A model generated the notes under the pieces. That model saw nothing but the letters and a program-made list of their open reading frames with translations. It was not told the DNA's origin and did no database searches. This document shows positions 1 to 10,641 of a stretch of DNA of 64,000 bases, piece after piece. Location: positions 20,153,001 to 20,217,000 of the forward strand of contig OY756966.1 in NCBI GenBank assembly GCA_963580455.1. Reading direction: 5' to 3'. The stretch is from Euonymus europaeus. Its lineage: Eukaryota; Streptophyta; Magnoliopsida; Celastrales; Celastraceae. Numbering within the stretch: the stretch's first letter is position 1; every line of letters begins with the position of its first letter. The position numbers and the translations under genes were made by a program.

Positions 1-807
1 GTCTACCGCTCGGCACACCATGGGAATAGAAGGTTTGGTGAAGGGTCCTTTGAGGGTAAGATACCAGTCAAGCTCCTCTATAGAAAACTGGGGAAGCCGT
101 TTAAATTTACTGAACTTAGGGAGTGTCCACGAGGTTCTGAAAGGTAAAACCTCATCCTCGCCCAAGGGCATCCGAACAAGGAAATAACTAAACTTCCAAT
201 GATGATTGGAAGAGGAGTATTTGGGGGCCACCAAACCCTTCTTGAATTTTAGATAACATAACCCGGGGTTCCTCGGGGCTCTACACAAAGAGAAGATATG
301 CTGAAGGACATTGGAAGATAAAGGAATGCGAAGCTCGGCATAATAATGGAGTATCGTATCGAGGAATACCCAAGAGTTAGGAGCTAGGCAAGTTGGACAG
401 ATGTCGAACCGAGCAAAGAAGGAACATATAGCCGGAGCTATGGGGATCCGACAACCATATGAGAGGGCGGTGGTAGAAATGGCGAACTCACCATGCCGGG
501 GATTAAAGGGGGAGACACCCTCAGGCACAGGCCGGCAATGGTAAGGAATACCGAACAGCTTCCGTTGCTATTCTACCTCGGATTTCGTAAGGCTACAACT
601 CAGGTTTCTCGGTTCCCTAGTTCCATCACCTGCAGCTCGGGCTTCCTGCAGGGGAGCCTCAAAGCCAAGAGGTGCAAAGAAAGGATGTTCTGCTAACGGA
701 AGCCTAATGCTCGTCCTAATAGGAGGAGAAGTTGAGGTTGAGGGGGAAGAACCTAGGTCGGCATCCTCTAATACATTAATATTACTACTTGAAGAAGGGG
801 AAGACAT
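1..807 (-). pseudogene. Antisense extra ORF of a Tat-type gypsy element (putative gypsy-type transposon domain, PF04195-like)
   Basis: The minus-strand frame runs from an ATG at 807 to the window edge and is broken only by one TAG at 568-570. The start is low-complexity and serine-rich (MSSPSSSSN). After the stop the frame reads as the plant 'putative gypsy type transposon' domain, with the stretches SYGCRIPIAP, APNSWVFLDT, HHWKFSYFLVR and PFRTSW. An earlier in-frame ATG at 945 overlaps the TATA box, so I prefer 807. The gene lies antisense to, and just inside, the LTR at 1179-1718. That is the published position of extra antisense ORFs in Tat-lineage Ty3/gypsy elements, which carry this domain. 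Its molecular role is unknown. The C-terminus lies outside the window. An intron spanning the TAG is possible but I see no clear splice pair. Confidence 0.7.
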
Positions 808-943
808 TTCTCGTACCTGGAAAGCTCGGTTAGAAGAAGAGAATGTGAGTGCTCGGTTAGGATGATGGGATTTAACTGCTCGGAAATCACACAGCTCGGG
901 TCTCTCAAACTTGGCAGCAAGTGATTTTGAAAGCGACGTCTTC

Positions 944-953
944 ACTATTTATA
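944..953 (-). promoter_or_regulatory. TATA box for the antisense ORF
   Basis: CTATAAATAG reads on the minus strand inside a short palindrome (CACTA-TTTA-TAGTG). A start of transcription about 25-30 bases downstream would leave the ATG at 807 as the first usable start. Confidence 0.5.
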
Positions 954-1165
954 GTGGAAGACCGCTCCGGTCAACGGACCCGATGAAGAGACCTTCGGCA
1001 TCCCCTCATCCGGACCGTTCAGCCTCTGCTCATCGAAAGACCATTGGATCACTTCAGATCTTATCATAACCGTTCAAAGTTTCCTCATCAATGCCACCCT
1101 CGGGCGAAACAAATGACAGCTAATACAGGCCTATCATTGGTCGTCTATAGCTACCAATCACAGGC

Positions 1166-1178
1166 TTGAGGGGGCAAA
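1166..1178 (+). other. Polypurine tract
   Basis: TTGAGGGGGCAAA directly precedes the TG start of the LTR. This is the plus-strand primer site expected immediately upstream of a 3' LTR in Tat-type gypsy elements. Confidence 0.65.
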
Positions 1179-1718
1179 TGATGAGGATATTTATCCTCTC
1201 CAATCAGAATAGGACACGTGGCAACAGCTGTCAACAGAAGACACCACCTTTCTCGCTGGGAGATTCTCGGTACCGAGCAATAGAGATATCCTTCTCGGCT
1301 CCGTACCTTCAGTACAGTAACAAGCTCCCAGTAAAACAGTAATTCCTTCATTTGGCAAGGTATTATTCACCACCACTCGAATTCTATTAATGGAAATCAC
1401 CTTCACTATATAAAGGGGTTACCCTATAGGTAAAAGGGATCACTTCTTTCACTAAAAAACACTCTTTACACATTTCCCTAGAACACCGAGCTGTGTTCTT
1501 CGGAGAGATTCTCTGTGCAAGCATCTGACTTAAGCATCGTAACACCAACGCCAGAGAACACTCTCTGGCGGGCCTCTAGCTTACGTTTGTTCATTTTTAC
1601 AGGACAACCCCCACCGAGAAGACTGTCTATACGAAGAGAAAGACCATCAAGCCGAGGAAGCCATTGTTCGGACCTATACTGATACGTTTCTATACTTTAC
1701 AAGTTTGAGACGTTATCA
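1179..1718 (+). mobile_element. 3' LTR of a Tat-type Ty3/gypsy element
   Basis: The segment starts TGATGAGG right after a polypurine tract and ends ...GTTATCA, giving TGAT/ATCA inverted ends over 540 bp. A TATA box sits in its middle and a GC-rich leader-like stretch follows. The pol region and the 5' LTR lie outside the window, so the ends cannot be verified by alignment. The right boundary is the less certain one. Confidence 0.6.
1406..1416 (+). promoter_or_regulatory. TATA box of the Tat 3' LTR
   Basis: CTATATAAAGG lies about 230 bases into the LTR. Transcription would start near 1440, which defines the R region. Confidence 0.6.
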
Positions 1719-1920
1719 ACCCAAATTTGTCTTAAAATAAAAATGTTTTGTATGAGATTTTTAGGCCAGACTCTAAATTTTTTGTATAGATGATGATCCA
1801 GTGTCGCAACAAACCTTGAGATTGTTGAGATTGTCGTGTATGTCCATAAATTATATATTGTTATATGGCTTCCGAAGTATTTTCTTTAACAATTGACTTC
1901 ATTTTTTTATGGACACTGTA
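1719..1920. other. Short unassigned stretch
   Basis: AT-rich sequence between the LTR end and a possible gag relic. No coding potential or repeat was recognised. Confidence 0.4.
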
Positions 1921-2073
1921 ATGGATGTGCATGATACAAGAATGAAGTTATTGATGCAGTTTATCTACAACCATGATAGCTTCTTGTACAAGAATTTCTA
2001 TGGTAGAGCTTATGATTGGTACAAGCAAGTGGATCGATACAAATCTACTGATAATCTAAGAGTGTCCATTTGA
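1921..2073 (+). pseudogene. Possible gypsy gag relic (50 codons)
   Basis: The frame from ATG at 1921 to TGA gives a 50-residue peptide with the patch GRAYDWYKQVDR. That resembles the tryptophan-containing turn of retrotransposon gag proteins, where a hydrophobic helix is followed by A-x-x-W-Y-x-x-L. Nothing else supports coding, and the similarity is short and judged by eye. It could be chance. Confidence 0.25.
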
Positions 2074-2330
2074 AGAAAAAATTATTTTTTTTAACAATCA
2101 TTTTAAATCACAAACTCTACATAACATAGTATCAACACATGTGATGGTAAAAAAAAACATTATAGGTTATTTCACTAAAACAATCAAACTTCATATCATA
2201 TGCCATTCAAGGCATAAATATTGTAACAAAAAAAACATTAAAAATTCATCTATCCAACCATGGAGACCTACATATCATAAGGCCTAGGGGTAGATGCATA
2301 ATCAAATCAAAACAAGGACTTATTCAAACT

Positions 2331-2842
2331 TGTCATGCCCCTAATCCGAACGCGAAAAACATGATAGATTCGTGGGTGACACCATAAGTATGCCAAGCTA
2401 AAATCTTTCCAACCTGAATTTCTAAACAATAATTATGACACTTTCATATCCCAATCTAAAATCACACTTAATTAATTAAAATCTTTTCATCTATAGTCTA
2501 CCGGAGTTTGATCATTTTATTCAAAAACACCAAGTTTGTGAAATAATTAAAAACAACTGAGTTTTCAACTTTAGTTGACATTAATTCGACTTAAATCTCC
2601 CATCTCATGCACCCCAATGCTCAAGCCTTATAATCTAAAAGAAAACAATTAAAATAAGCATGAGCTATAAGCTCCTAAGCAGTCAAACCAAACTCTAATA
2701 AACATTGCGAAACATGAAACAAAAACAACATCATTCCATGAGGCTTTGCAACAATTCTGTAACCAATACCCAATGCATCAATCTCAATATAACATTCAGA
2801 AAATGTACTCAGATTAACCAGACGAGTAATGTACTCAGCTTA
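2331..2842 (+). mobile_element. Possible LTR fragment, truncated by the CACTA element
   Basis: TGTCATGCCCCTAATCCG resembles the start of LTRs of Del/Tekay-type chromoviruses, which often begin with TGT-A-CCCC and an AATCCG motif. The sequence that follows is non-coding and stops where the CACTA terminus begins. There is no second terminus, so this is a weak call. Confidence 0.25.
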
Positions 2843-2877
2843 ACCCACTACCAGAAAACTTCATTTTAGTGACAGAC

Positions 2878-3335
2878 TTTAGTGACGGAAAAATCAAATA
2901 TTTTCGTCGCTGAAACTTTGAATTTTTTTTGACTTTTAGGGACGGAAATAGTGACAGAAATATCCGTCACTAACAAGTTTTATGGATATTTTATTGACTT
3001 CTTGACTTGTTAGTGACGGAATTAAAGTTCCGTCACTAAATCCGTCCCTAATTAGGGACGGAAAATTGTTATTGTCCGTAATTCCGTCCCTAAATAGGGA
3101 CGGAAAATGTTTCCGTCCTTAATGCCGTGACAGATAAATAACTTTTTTCAGTGTCTGACATATTATGGACGGAAATTCAGTTTGTCACTATTTTCGTCCC
3201 TAATTACGGACGGAAATTTAATTCCATCTCTAATTTTGTCTTTTATTAGGGACGGAATACAGTTTAGTCAAAAATACCGTCGTTAATTAGGGACGGAAAC
3301 AATTCCGTCCCTATGTCCGTCACTAATTTTTGGCA
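2878..3335. repeat. CACTA left sub-terminal repeat array
   Basis: More than a dozen copies of a (A/G)GTGACGGAA or AGGGACGGAA motif and its complement TTCCGTC(A/C)CTA are packed into about 450 bp. In En/Spm elements such sub-terminal repeats are the transposase-binding sites. Confidence 0.75.
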
Positions 3336-4014
3336 AACGGTGTCAAAAATTAGAATTCTCTCATAAACCTACTCTCACTAGTTTCAGCCGCAACCGCAGC
3401 CGCACACAAATTTTGCTACTTCCTGGTAGAGAGATCATCCGTCCAGAGGTTTTGGTTCAACAACCGAAAATTGATTTCAGGTTATTTTCTTAATTTTTTT
3501 ACCTTGTTTTCTTTTTATGCTTTTGTAAATTCTGAATTTTAAACAGAAGATCAGAAATTCTTAATTTCTTAATTAACGAATGGTCTCATTTAATATTTTG
3601 AAGATTTTAATGTCATATTCGAAATTTAGAGGCACTATATTACGTTGGTTATCATAATCTGTTAATATTTAAAATTTTAATTTTATGCAATATTAGTCTT
3701 TAAATAGCTGGTTGTCAAATTAAGAGCTTAACTTAAAAAATTATATAACATGTATTATATAAGATTACATAAATATACAAGTTTAAGTGTTTTTTTCTAT
3801 AACTGTAAGATTTTTTTCAACTTAAATTTATGCGATTGTCTCCAATAAAATTTAATCGAGTTATTAAAGTAGTGTTTAATTGCTTTCTATCTTAGTTTTA
3901 ATTATAAACTTTCAAAAAATTAATAAATCTGTTACCACATAAAATTGGAAAAACAAAACTTTTTTTTTGGAATATAATGTGTGGGCTAAATTTGTTATTT
4001 AAATGTATATATTT

Positions 4015-4323
4015 ATGTAGGTGATAAATAGATGGATGTGCCTGAGCATCGTTCTTGGATGAACAACCGATTAGGACCAAATCATGTGGGAATTACGTGG
4101 GAATTACGCAGGAGTTCATTAATGGGGTTTAGGAGTTCCTTGCTTTTGCTTCTGCAAATGATTTTCAATTTCACAGTACGGGAAAAATACGATGTCCTTG
4201 CATTAGGTGCAAATGTAGAAAATATTTGGTGTTTGATGAGATTAAGCAACACTTGTACAAAAAAGGTTTTCAGGATGGCTATTATTATTGGACGACTCAT
4301 GGAGAAGTCATGCCTGAAATGAG
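4015..4323 (+). pseudogene. CACTA transposase N-terminal (transposase-associated) domain, frameshifted
   Basis: An acceptor-like TTTATGTAG precedes the ATG at 4032, and the frame begins with HRSWMNNRL. After that the original frame is lost. The other frame reads QEFINGV, EFLAFASAND, KIRCPCIRCK, FDEIKQHLYKKGF and YYYWTTHGE. This is the transposase-associated domain found at the start of TNP2/En-Spm type proteins (PF13963), with its paired cysteines. The break has a visible cause: an 11-base tandem duplication (GTGGGAATTAC, about 4087-4108) plus a CAG-to-TAG type stop at about 4130-4132. The downstream catalytic DDE region is absent. Confidence 0.7.
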
Positions 4324-4337
4324 TAGACACATCTGGA

Positions 4338-4574
4338 ATGAGCAGACCCTCAGCTTCTGAGACTGATCCGGACGTTGAGCAGTCGTTCCAAAGGGCAATT
4401 GCTGCAGTGATGGCTCATGTTGATTTGAAGCACCAGGAGTCTCAGCAGACTATAGCTAGATTGGAGCAGCAGCTGCACGATTTACAGCAGCTCCATTTCG
4501 GGGCGCAGGATCCCGTGGATGATGTTGCTGAGGAGGAAGACGAGGATGGTGATTTCTCTAGCGATGATGCTTAG
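4338..4574 (+). pseudogene. C-terminal coiled-coil and acidic tail of a CACTA-encoded protein
   Basis: This 78-codon open frame encodes a coiled coil (around residues 25-52: ESQQTIARLEQQLHDLQQLH) followed by a strongly acidic tail (EEEDEDGDFSSDDA). Proteins of the plant Ptta/En-Spm family end in this way. It lies only 15 bases after the frameshifted transposase-associated domain. I infer that an internal deletion joined the two ends of the original coding region. It may instead be an independent short ORF. Confidence 0.5.
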
Positions 4575-4856
4575 ATACACGAGTTGTCTTTTGTTTGATA
4601 AAACATTGTGGATTTATTAAATTTTATTGCAGAATTCTTTTTTTTAATTTTAATTCTATTATAATGATTTAGTTATTTATTTTCTAATTAATTTAGAATA
4701 AAAAATTAAAATGGTCAAATTATTATTAAAAATTAATAATTAAACATAAAGTTAAATATTATTTTTAATATTTTTTATCAAATCAAATTATTTATGAATT
4801 TAATAATTATTTTTCAAAAATAATTATTTTATTTTAAGAATCATTAAAAATTCATT

Positions 4857-4985
4857 AGAGACGGAAACATCCGTCACTAATACTCGTTCATTTCATTTTT
4901 TTAAAATTCAATAAATATATTAGAGACGGAAATTAGTGACGGAATTTTCCGTCTCCAATATCAGTCCGAAATTAGTGACGGAATC
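4857..4985. repeat. CACTA right sub-terminal repeats
   Basis: Five or so motifs of the type AGAGACGGAA, TCCGTCACTAA and AGTGACGGAA mirror the left array. They mark the right side of the element even though the terminal inverted repeat itself is missing. Confidence 0.65.
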
Positions 4986-5163
4986 AATTCATTCCATTCT
5001 CACAACACTATAATCATATACATATGAAAGCCCAGCTCATGCAATTACATTTAATAGTCAATTGGATACAATTTAATAATTACGAATATAGTATATACAA
5101 CTAACATGTAATGTTCACTTTGACCTCACTCATGCGCACACAACTCCATGGTCTGCACCGATT

Positions 5164-5478
5164 CAATCATGCGACATTAACCTCTGAACTTGTCTCACCT
5201 TTTGTTCTATCTAACATTTGGACCCTCAAAAACAAGGCACACCACAAATAACATGCATCACTATCCAAAACACAGCCTTAAAAATCATGAAGGAGATGAG
5301 ACGAACCTTAATTCATTTATCAAGTAAAATCGTGACTCAACTACTTGCTCTCTTACTTGAACAAAAACGAGACAAAACCTAAGATCATTGCTCCTCCTTC
5401 CTCTCTAATTTTTCGTCCCTCTTTTGTGTCTCCCTCTTTTCTTTTCTTTTACTTCTCTTATGCTTAGTACTCAAAACC
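5164..5478. repeat. Direct repeat, copy 1
   Basis: This non-coding block recurs about 2.03 kb downstream with roughly 85% identity by eye. Both copies run from an AATCATGC-ACATTAA start to CTTAG-(A/T)CTCAAAACC. They could be remnants of LTRs or a segmental duplication. No TG/CA ends were seen. Confidence 0.6.
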
Positions 5479-5723
5479 TTAGTGTTGTTCTCCACCACAC
5501 TCTCTCCACCATCTATTGAATCATTCCAGAACCTAACAATTTTCTCTCATAAATTTGAATCAATCTTTGTTTCAGAAAATTAAATAACTACAAATTTCTT
5601 CTTTCATCTTTCAAACCATTGTAGCAATCAAAATCATCTATCACCCCTCCAACCATTATACAAATCAGCAACTCAAGGAACCCACGAACATACCCCACCC
5701 TAATAGCATTATCAAACCCTGAA

Positions 5724-5725
<2 letters not shown>

Positions 5726-5761
<36 letters not shown>
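5726..5761. repeat. (AT)n microsatellite
   Basis: About 36 bases of perfect AT dinucleotide repeat. Confidence 0.95.
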
Positions 5762-5762
<1 letters not shown>

Positions 5763-6424
5763 GCATTTGTGAATAAAGATCACCAAGCCCATGTAACCAT
5801 TAACTTTTGAGCAATGTTAATGTAACCCTCTACACAAGAAAATTTAATAACTGCATTATAAGCACTAGTATCAAAACCAAGATTTTATCCAATCATCATT
5901 TTCATTATAATTTTTTTTATACCAACAAATGCCCTATTCGCTAGCTTAAGTATTTAAAATAGCTTGTAAATACCTTATTAAATTATTCTCTCGCTACTTT
6001 TCCTTCCCTTGTGCTTGAATTACTCTACTAGTAAAAAAAAATTAAAAACATGCCAATTGGCATCACAACTTATATCCCCAATTCGCAAATGCTCAAGTTA
6101 TATATACATAAAAAAAAAAAAAAAAAAGATAACATGCGGGCACCAAAAGATGAATTTCTTGTGGGCCCCACATGTTGAAAATTCTTTGAAAATGAAGTGA
6201 CGCCCGTAAGTTTTAAACTTACGACACCCGCATATGAGCATAATTGTATATACATATATCATAACTCCTTATCCATAATGGCCAAGATTTCTTTAAACAA
6301 AACCCTTGATCATAATTTTTTGGCAACACCATTAACTTCTATTTGAAAATCACAATATAACAATCAAATTACAAACTTCCATGCATTTGTGAAGTTTTCT
6401 TTAAGAACTTAACCCAAGATTAGG
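5762..6424. other. No feature recognised
   Basis: AT-rich non-coding DNA with an A17 run near 6111. Open frames here are short and low-complexity. Confidence 0.5.
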
Positions 6425-6790
6425 GGTTGGCATTGGGACGGGCTTGCCCGAGAATATTAAGCCCAGGCTCGGCCTTGGCCCAAGCTCGGTCTTGGCCTAA
6501 TAAGTTGGGTCTCAGACTTGCGCTTTTGGGCTCGAGCCTAATACTAAATTAATATATACATACATACATACATACATATTATATATATCACACATTATAT
6601 GCATGTATTACTACACACACTATATATATTTATACATACACGCACAAATATATATATATATATATGTATGTATCTATGTATCTATGTTATATTTTCGAGC
6701 TTCAGGCCAACCCAAATGGTCGGGCTGCCCAAGCCCGAAGTGATTTCGGGCTCGGACCAAACTCGAGACGGGTCAAAGTCCACGTACCAA
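6425..6790. repeat. MITE-like or dispersed GC-rich repeat
   Basis: Two GC-rich blocks (about 6425-6545 and 6703-6785) are dense in GGGCTT, CCCGAG, GGCTCGG and their complements, and flank an (AT)n/(ACAT)n core. This inverted arrangement of 'CGGGCTTGGGC' motifs is common in plant hAT-like MITEs. No terminal duplication was identified. Confidence 0.35.
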
Positions 6791-7193
6791 ATGATGACCC
6801 AACCCAAGATACTCTAAACTCCATTCATCTTGTTATTTTTTTAAAAAAATCATAATTATTTCTTCTAATCAATATAGTCGTCCAATCTAAAGAAACATTT
6901 AAACTCTTATAAACCTATATAATTTAAAATTATGAACAAAAATCATAATCACCTTACTTATCCACCTTGTATCCAGTTTGACTAGAAGGGAAAAAAGGAT
7001 TGGTGAACCCACCATGTCTACACTTAATAATCACATTCAATCATCTCTACCCATTAAGTTATGCTAACACAACGTAGTCTAATGTTTCACATCAGAGATT
7101 CACATGGCACAAACATAAAAAAGGATCAACCATAGTCACGCAGGAACCATAATTCATTCTTAAAATTGCTTAAACATAAAATCCACCTAAAGG

Positions 7194-7497
7194 GAATCAT
7201 GCAACATTAATCTCTGAACTCGTCTCACCTTTTGTTTTGTCTAACAATTGAACCCCCAAAAACAAGAAACGCCACAAATAACATGCATCAATATCCGAAA
7301 CACATAGCCTTTAAAAATCATGAAGGAGATGAGATAAACCCTAAATTCATTTATCAAGTAAAATCATGAATCAACTACTTACTCTCTTGCTTGAATAAAG
7401 AGAAGACAAAGGCTAAGATCATTGCTCCTCCTTCCTCTCTATCTTTGTTGCGTCTCCCTCTTTTCTTTTCCTTCTCTTAGGCTTAGTTCTCAAAACC
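7194..7497. repeat. Direct repeat, copy 2
   Basis: Same sequence as 5164-5478, in the same orientation, with scattered substitutions and small gaps. Confidence 0.6.
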
Positions 7498-8610
7498 TAA
7501 CTAAAACCTAGATGTTATAAGTTTGGGTCTACCCATCAATGGGCCAATGTCAATTGAAGATAAAAGTGCCCAAAACATGGTTTGGGTCCTTTCAAACCTA
7601 CGAACATATCCCTCTATGCATTCGCAAATTGGTATTGCATCGCATCTATGATATCCCCACCCACCATGTCCAGCAGCAACAAAACCATATATTGTCCGTA
7701 CAGTGAATAAATAAAAAAACAACCATTTTCTAAAAAGTGAATTAAAGATATGTAAACAAACCTTTTCTGGCGTTTCTTTCAATTTAATGGTCTTGCCTTG
7801 ATGCATAAAATATGTGTTCTCTCTACAGAAACTAAAGCTCACAATAAAGATTGACAAGCTTCTTCATAGAGGAGCACCTATTAATCATAAATGCTAATTC
7901 ATCACCACATGGGCGCTATAACAAACAAATCAAACATAATTACTTCATCCTTTTTCATAATTACCACATGAGCTTTACATAATCACTGCTGGATTGAAGC
8001 TAAACTAGCACACAAAGACGCAACAAGAGAAGCCAATAATATACTATCTACACAAAAAGACACGAAAAATAAGAACTTAAACTAGGAACACAACCTGCAC
8101 ACAAAGAAGTGCCACAAGTAGCCATAATAACCTGCACGTAAATAGCCTTATGACAATATCACTGCATACCAGAGCCAAAAACAAAAGAGGAACCAAATAA
8201 ACCCAAGCAACAAAGCAAAAAAGCCTACAGAACCCAGCGTTGGAAATGAACCCAAGAATAACCCAATCAGCAGAGGTGCAAGTTGAGAAAATCAACACAA
8301 GCCGAGAAGCATACACCAAACCAACCCAGCACAAGAAAAAAAAGCAACCAAACATCGTCCCCCTTAAACATTTGCACTGCATAACTGAACCAAAAACAAA
8401 AGAGGAAACAAGCCAAGCACAAAGTGACTGTAATTATGCCTATTTAGGTGATTTTCTATAGAAGACAACGTTTTGGAATACAAGCCAAAATTAGAAAACA
8501 GGACCCAATTATCAAGTGAAGGCAAATCACTTTACATTTGGTATCAGGATTCAAAGCTTTTTGTCGAAAGTTGATCTACGATTCTTTAATTACATAATTG
8601 CAAAAAGAAA
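7498..8610. other. No feature recognised
   Basis: Open frames of up to about 118 codons occur on the minus strand. They are hydrophobic, low-complexity translations of poly-A/T-rich DNA without a recognisable domain. Confidence 0.45.
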
Positions 8611-8686
8611 AGATGGTTTTTAATGTAATTCTCGTTAAAAAAAAGTTAAGATGGTTTTTAATGTAATTCTCGTTAAAAAAAAGTTA
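8611..8686. repeat. Perfect 38 bp tandem duplication
   Basis: A 38-base unit beginning AGATGGTTTTTAATG and ending in an A-run plus GTTA occurs twice back to back (8611-8648, 8649-8686). The perfect match indicates a recent slippage or duplication event. Confidence 0.9.
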
Positions 8687-8767
8687 TGTAAAGAAATAGC
8701 CCCAATTCTAGCTAAAATTTTACTTCAAAAACACAATATCTTTAAGTGTAATTTTTTAGTAGTTGTC

Positions 8768-9559
8768 CACTACAAAAAGACAAAACCCAGTGCTTGCAAT
8801 TTAGCTTTTTCTTTCTTTGTCCAATATTTTTTCCGAAAATCATACGAAAAATCAAACCAATCAGAAGAGAAGAACCCATGAGAGGTTAGAAAGAAAATAT
8901 ATCCACTAACATGTATGAGATTCTTGATGACTTTGAATCGTTTCCAAGATCCAAGATGGACTCTTTAGGCTTTTTGATCAATGGTGAGTACAAAGCCAAG
9001 AATAGAAGACACAAAACAGATAATTTCTATAAGTTTTCAAAACCCAATTTGTTGAAGGAAATTAAGGAGGTAATAACATTAAACTGAACGATAGAACACG
9101 CACTCATCTTCATGGAACCAAATCAAGACAGCACACAAGCAAATAGTGCAATGGAAGTTAATGGTGTAGTCAGAAGAATGGGTGACCTGAGCTTTGGAAC
9201 CAGTGAGACTATTCCGACATCGGGAGAGCTGAGCGTGGAACGGGTCACAAGGATGAGCAAAGGAGGAAGGATCTAGGGTTTCTGCAATGGAGGGAAATCA
9301 CGCAAATGGAGAAGGAACGAGGGGAAAGGGCAATATGACTTTAATTAAATGAAATGACGTTGTTTTACAAATTCCTTTACCTGCGGTCACATACAACCAC
9401 TAGTAAAGATTTTATAACAGAAGTGGTTAGAAAAAATTGATGCTAAATCAGTGAACATTACCTACAACCATCAAAATAATAGGAATATCTAATCTATACC
9501 TGCAATTACAAAAAATTATAGGTATAGTTTCGCTGCTGCAAGCCATTTTTGTTGTAGTG
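8768..9559. mobile_element. CACTA-like non-autonomous element or fragment
   Basis: The left side begins CACTACAAAAAGACAAAACC. The right side ends ...GCCATTTTTGTTGTAGTG, whose complement starts CACTACAACAAAAATGG. The region before the right end has short inverted sub-terminal motifs around a GCAATTACAAAAAATTATAGG stretch. The flanking trinucleotides (GTC left, GAG right) do not match as a 3 bp target duplication. The two ends may therefore come from different elements. Confidence 0.4.
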
Positions 9560-10641
9560 GAGCGAGTCTTGGGTAGGTCAACAACAAAACTTGTTCAGCT
9601 GCTTCAATGTGCTCTAAAGAAAGGTCCATCATAACCCTATTACCCTATAGACTTTGTGAAGAACTCTACATTATATGCAACAATTTAAATTTGAAGATTA
9701 GAACAAATTTATGAAAACATAATTAAGAATAGAGATTATAGTTACCTATACTTCAGTCAATTGCTCACTAGAAAGTTCTGAATTATTTCAGATTTTGATG
9801 AATTTCCTTTTTGAAACCAACAACAAATCATCTACCTGAGTCCTTGAATCTGAAATAATTTGACGATATGGCCGAACAAGGGAAGAAAGTGTCAAAGGTC
9901 ATCTAGTTAAACCCTTTGAACGTACTGCCCTGATAGGACCCACATCATTTCCTTTACGTTTAGAAGGTGCGTGAGGGAGCCAGATTTGACCAGCCAATGG
10001 TTTATCGGGTGCCGGCTAAGATGCAACAGTAGAAAGAATTTGTGTCGTTAAAGGGAGGGGTGCAAAAGTCAAAATTTCAACACAATCTAATTCAACGCGT
10101 ACTAAGGGTACCTGAATGGTTTTTCTTATTGAAAAATCAAAGTGAGAATACACTTCTTGAACTGGCCTACTAAAGAAGCAAATCTTCGTGGGCGACCAAA
10201 TATTATCTAAAAATGGCAAAGTTGTAGTCTTTTTTAGATAAGGCTTAAAAGTGAAAGAAGCGTATAGTTCCTTTTATTCAAAGGCCACATTAGTAACTTG
10301 CTCCACCTTCAAAACAACCTAACAAAGTCTTGTGAAAGTATTCAAGGAGCAGCTGAAAGGAAGGGGCAAGTACTGAATGAGACTGAATTGGCGGTCAAAG
10401 AAGTTGGATGAATACACTCCCACTCTTGGTGTCGTTTGTTCCAACAATACAATCATGAATTAAATCTATAGGAATTAAGAAATGTCCCCACAAAGCAGAA
10501 GAAAGAAGCAGTAAAATTGTCCATGTTGGAAGGAGAAGTAAGGAAAGAATGATTGTGTTCCTCTGAGAATGGGAAACAGAGAGGGAAGTGAAGGAATTTA
10601 TCGTATAATTGCATCTAATTATATTACCTGTTCTACTTACT
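9560..10641. other. Unassigned DNA
   Basis: No domain was recognised in either direction. The longest frame (minus, about 10016-10219) shows no family motif. The copia LTR begins at 10642. Confidence 0.4.

Larger units (their letters stand above)
2846..4985 (+). mobile_element. Internally deleted CACTA (En/Spm) DNA transposon, right end not resolved
   Basis: The left terminus CACTACCAGAAAAC is a classic CACTA end. It is followed by about 480 bp of sub-terminal motifs GTGACGGAA / AGGGACGGAA in both orientations, and similar motifs return at 4857-4985. Between them lie a spliced-looking leader and two pieces of transposase-related coding sequence. No matching ...TAGTG right terminus was found near 4985, so the right end is degraded or lost. 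The body is about 2 kb, against 5-10 kb for autonomous plant elements, so this copy is non-autonomous. Confidence 0.75.

Noticed and set aside
4032..4574. Functional host gene from the two open frames
   Set aside because: They match CACTA transposase parts and lie between CACTA sub-terminal repeats.
7501..8382. Minus-strand ORFs of 118 and 101 codons
   Set aside because: Hydrophobic, cysteine/phenylalanine-rich translations of AT-rich DNA with no motif and no supporting promoter or splice signals.
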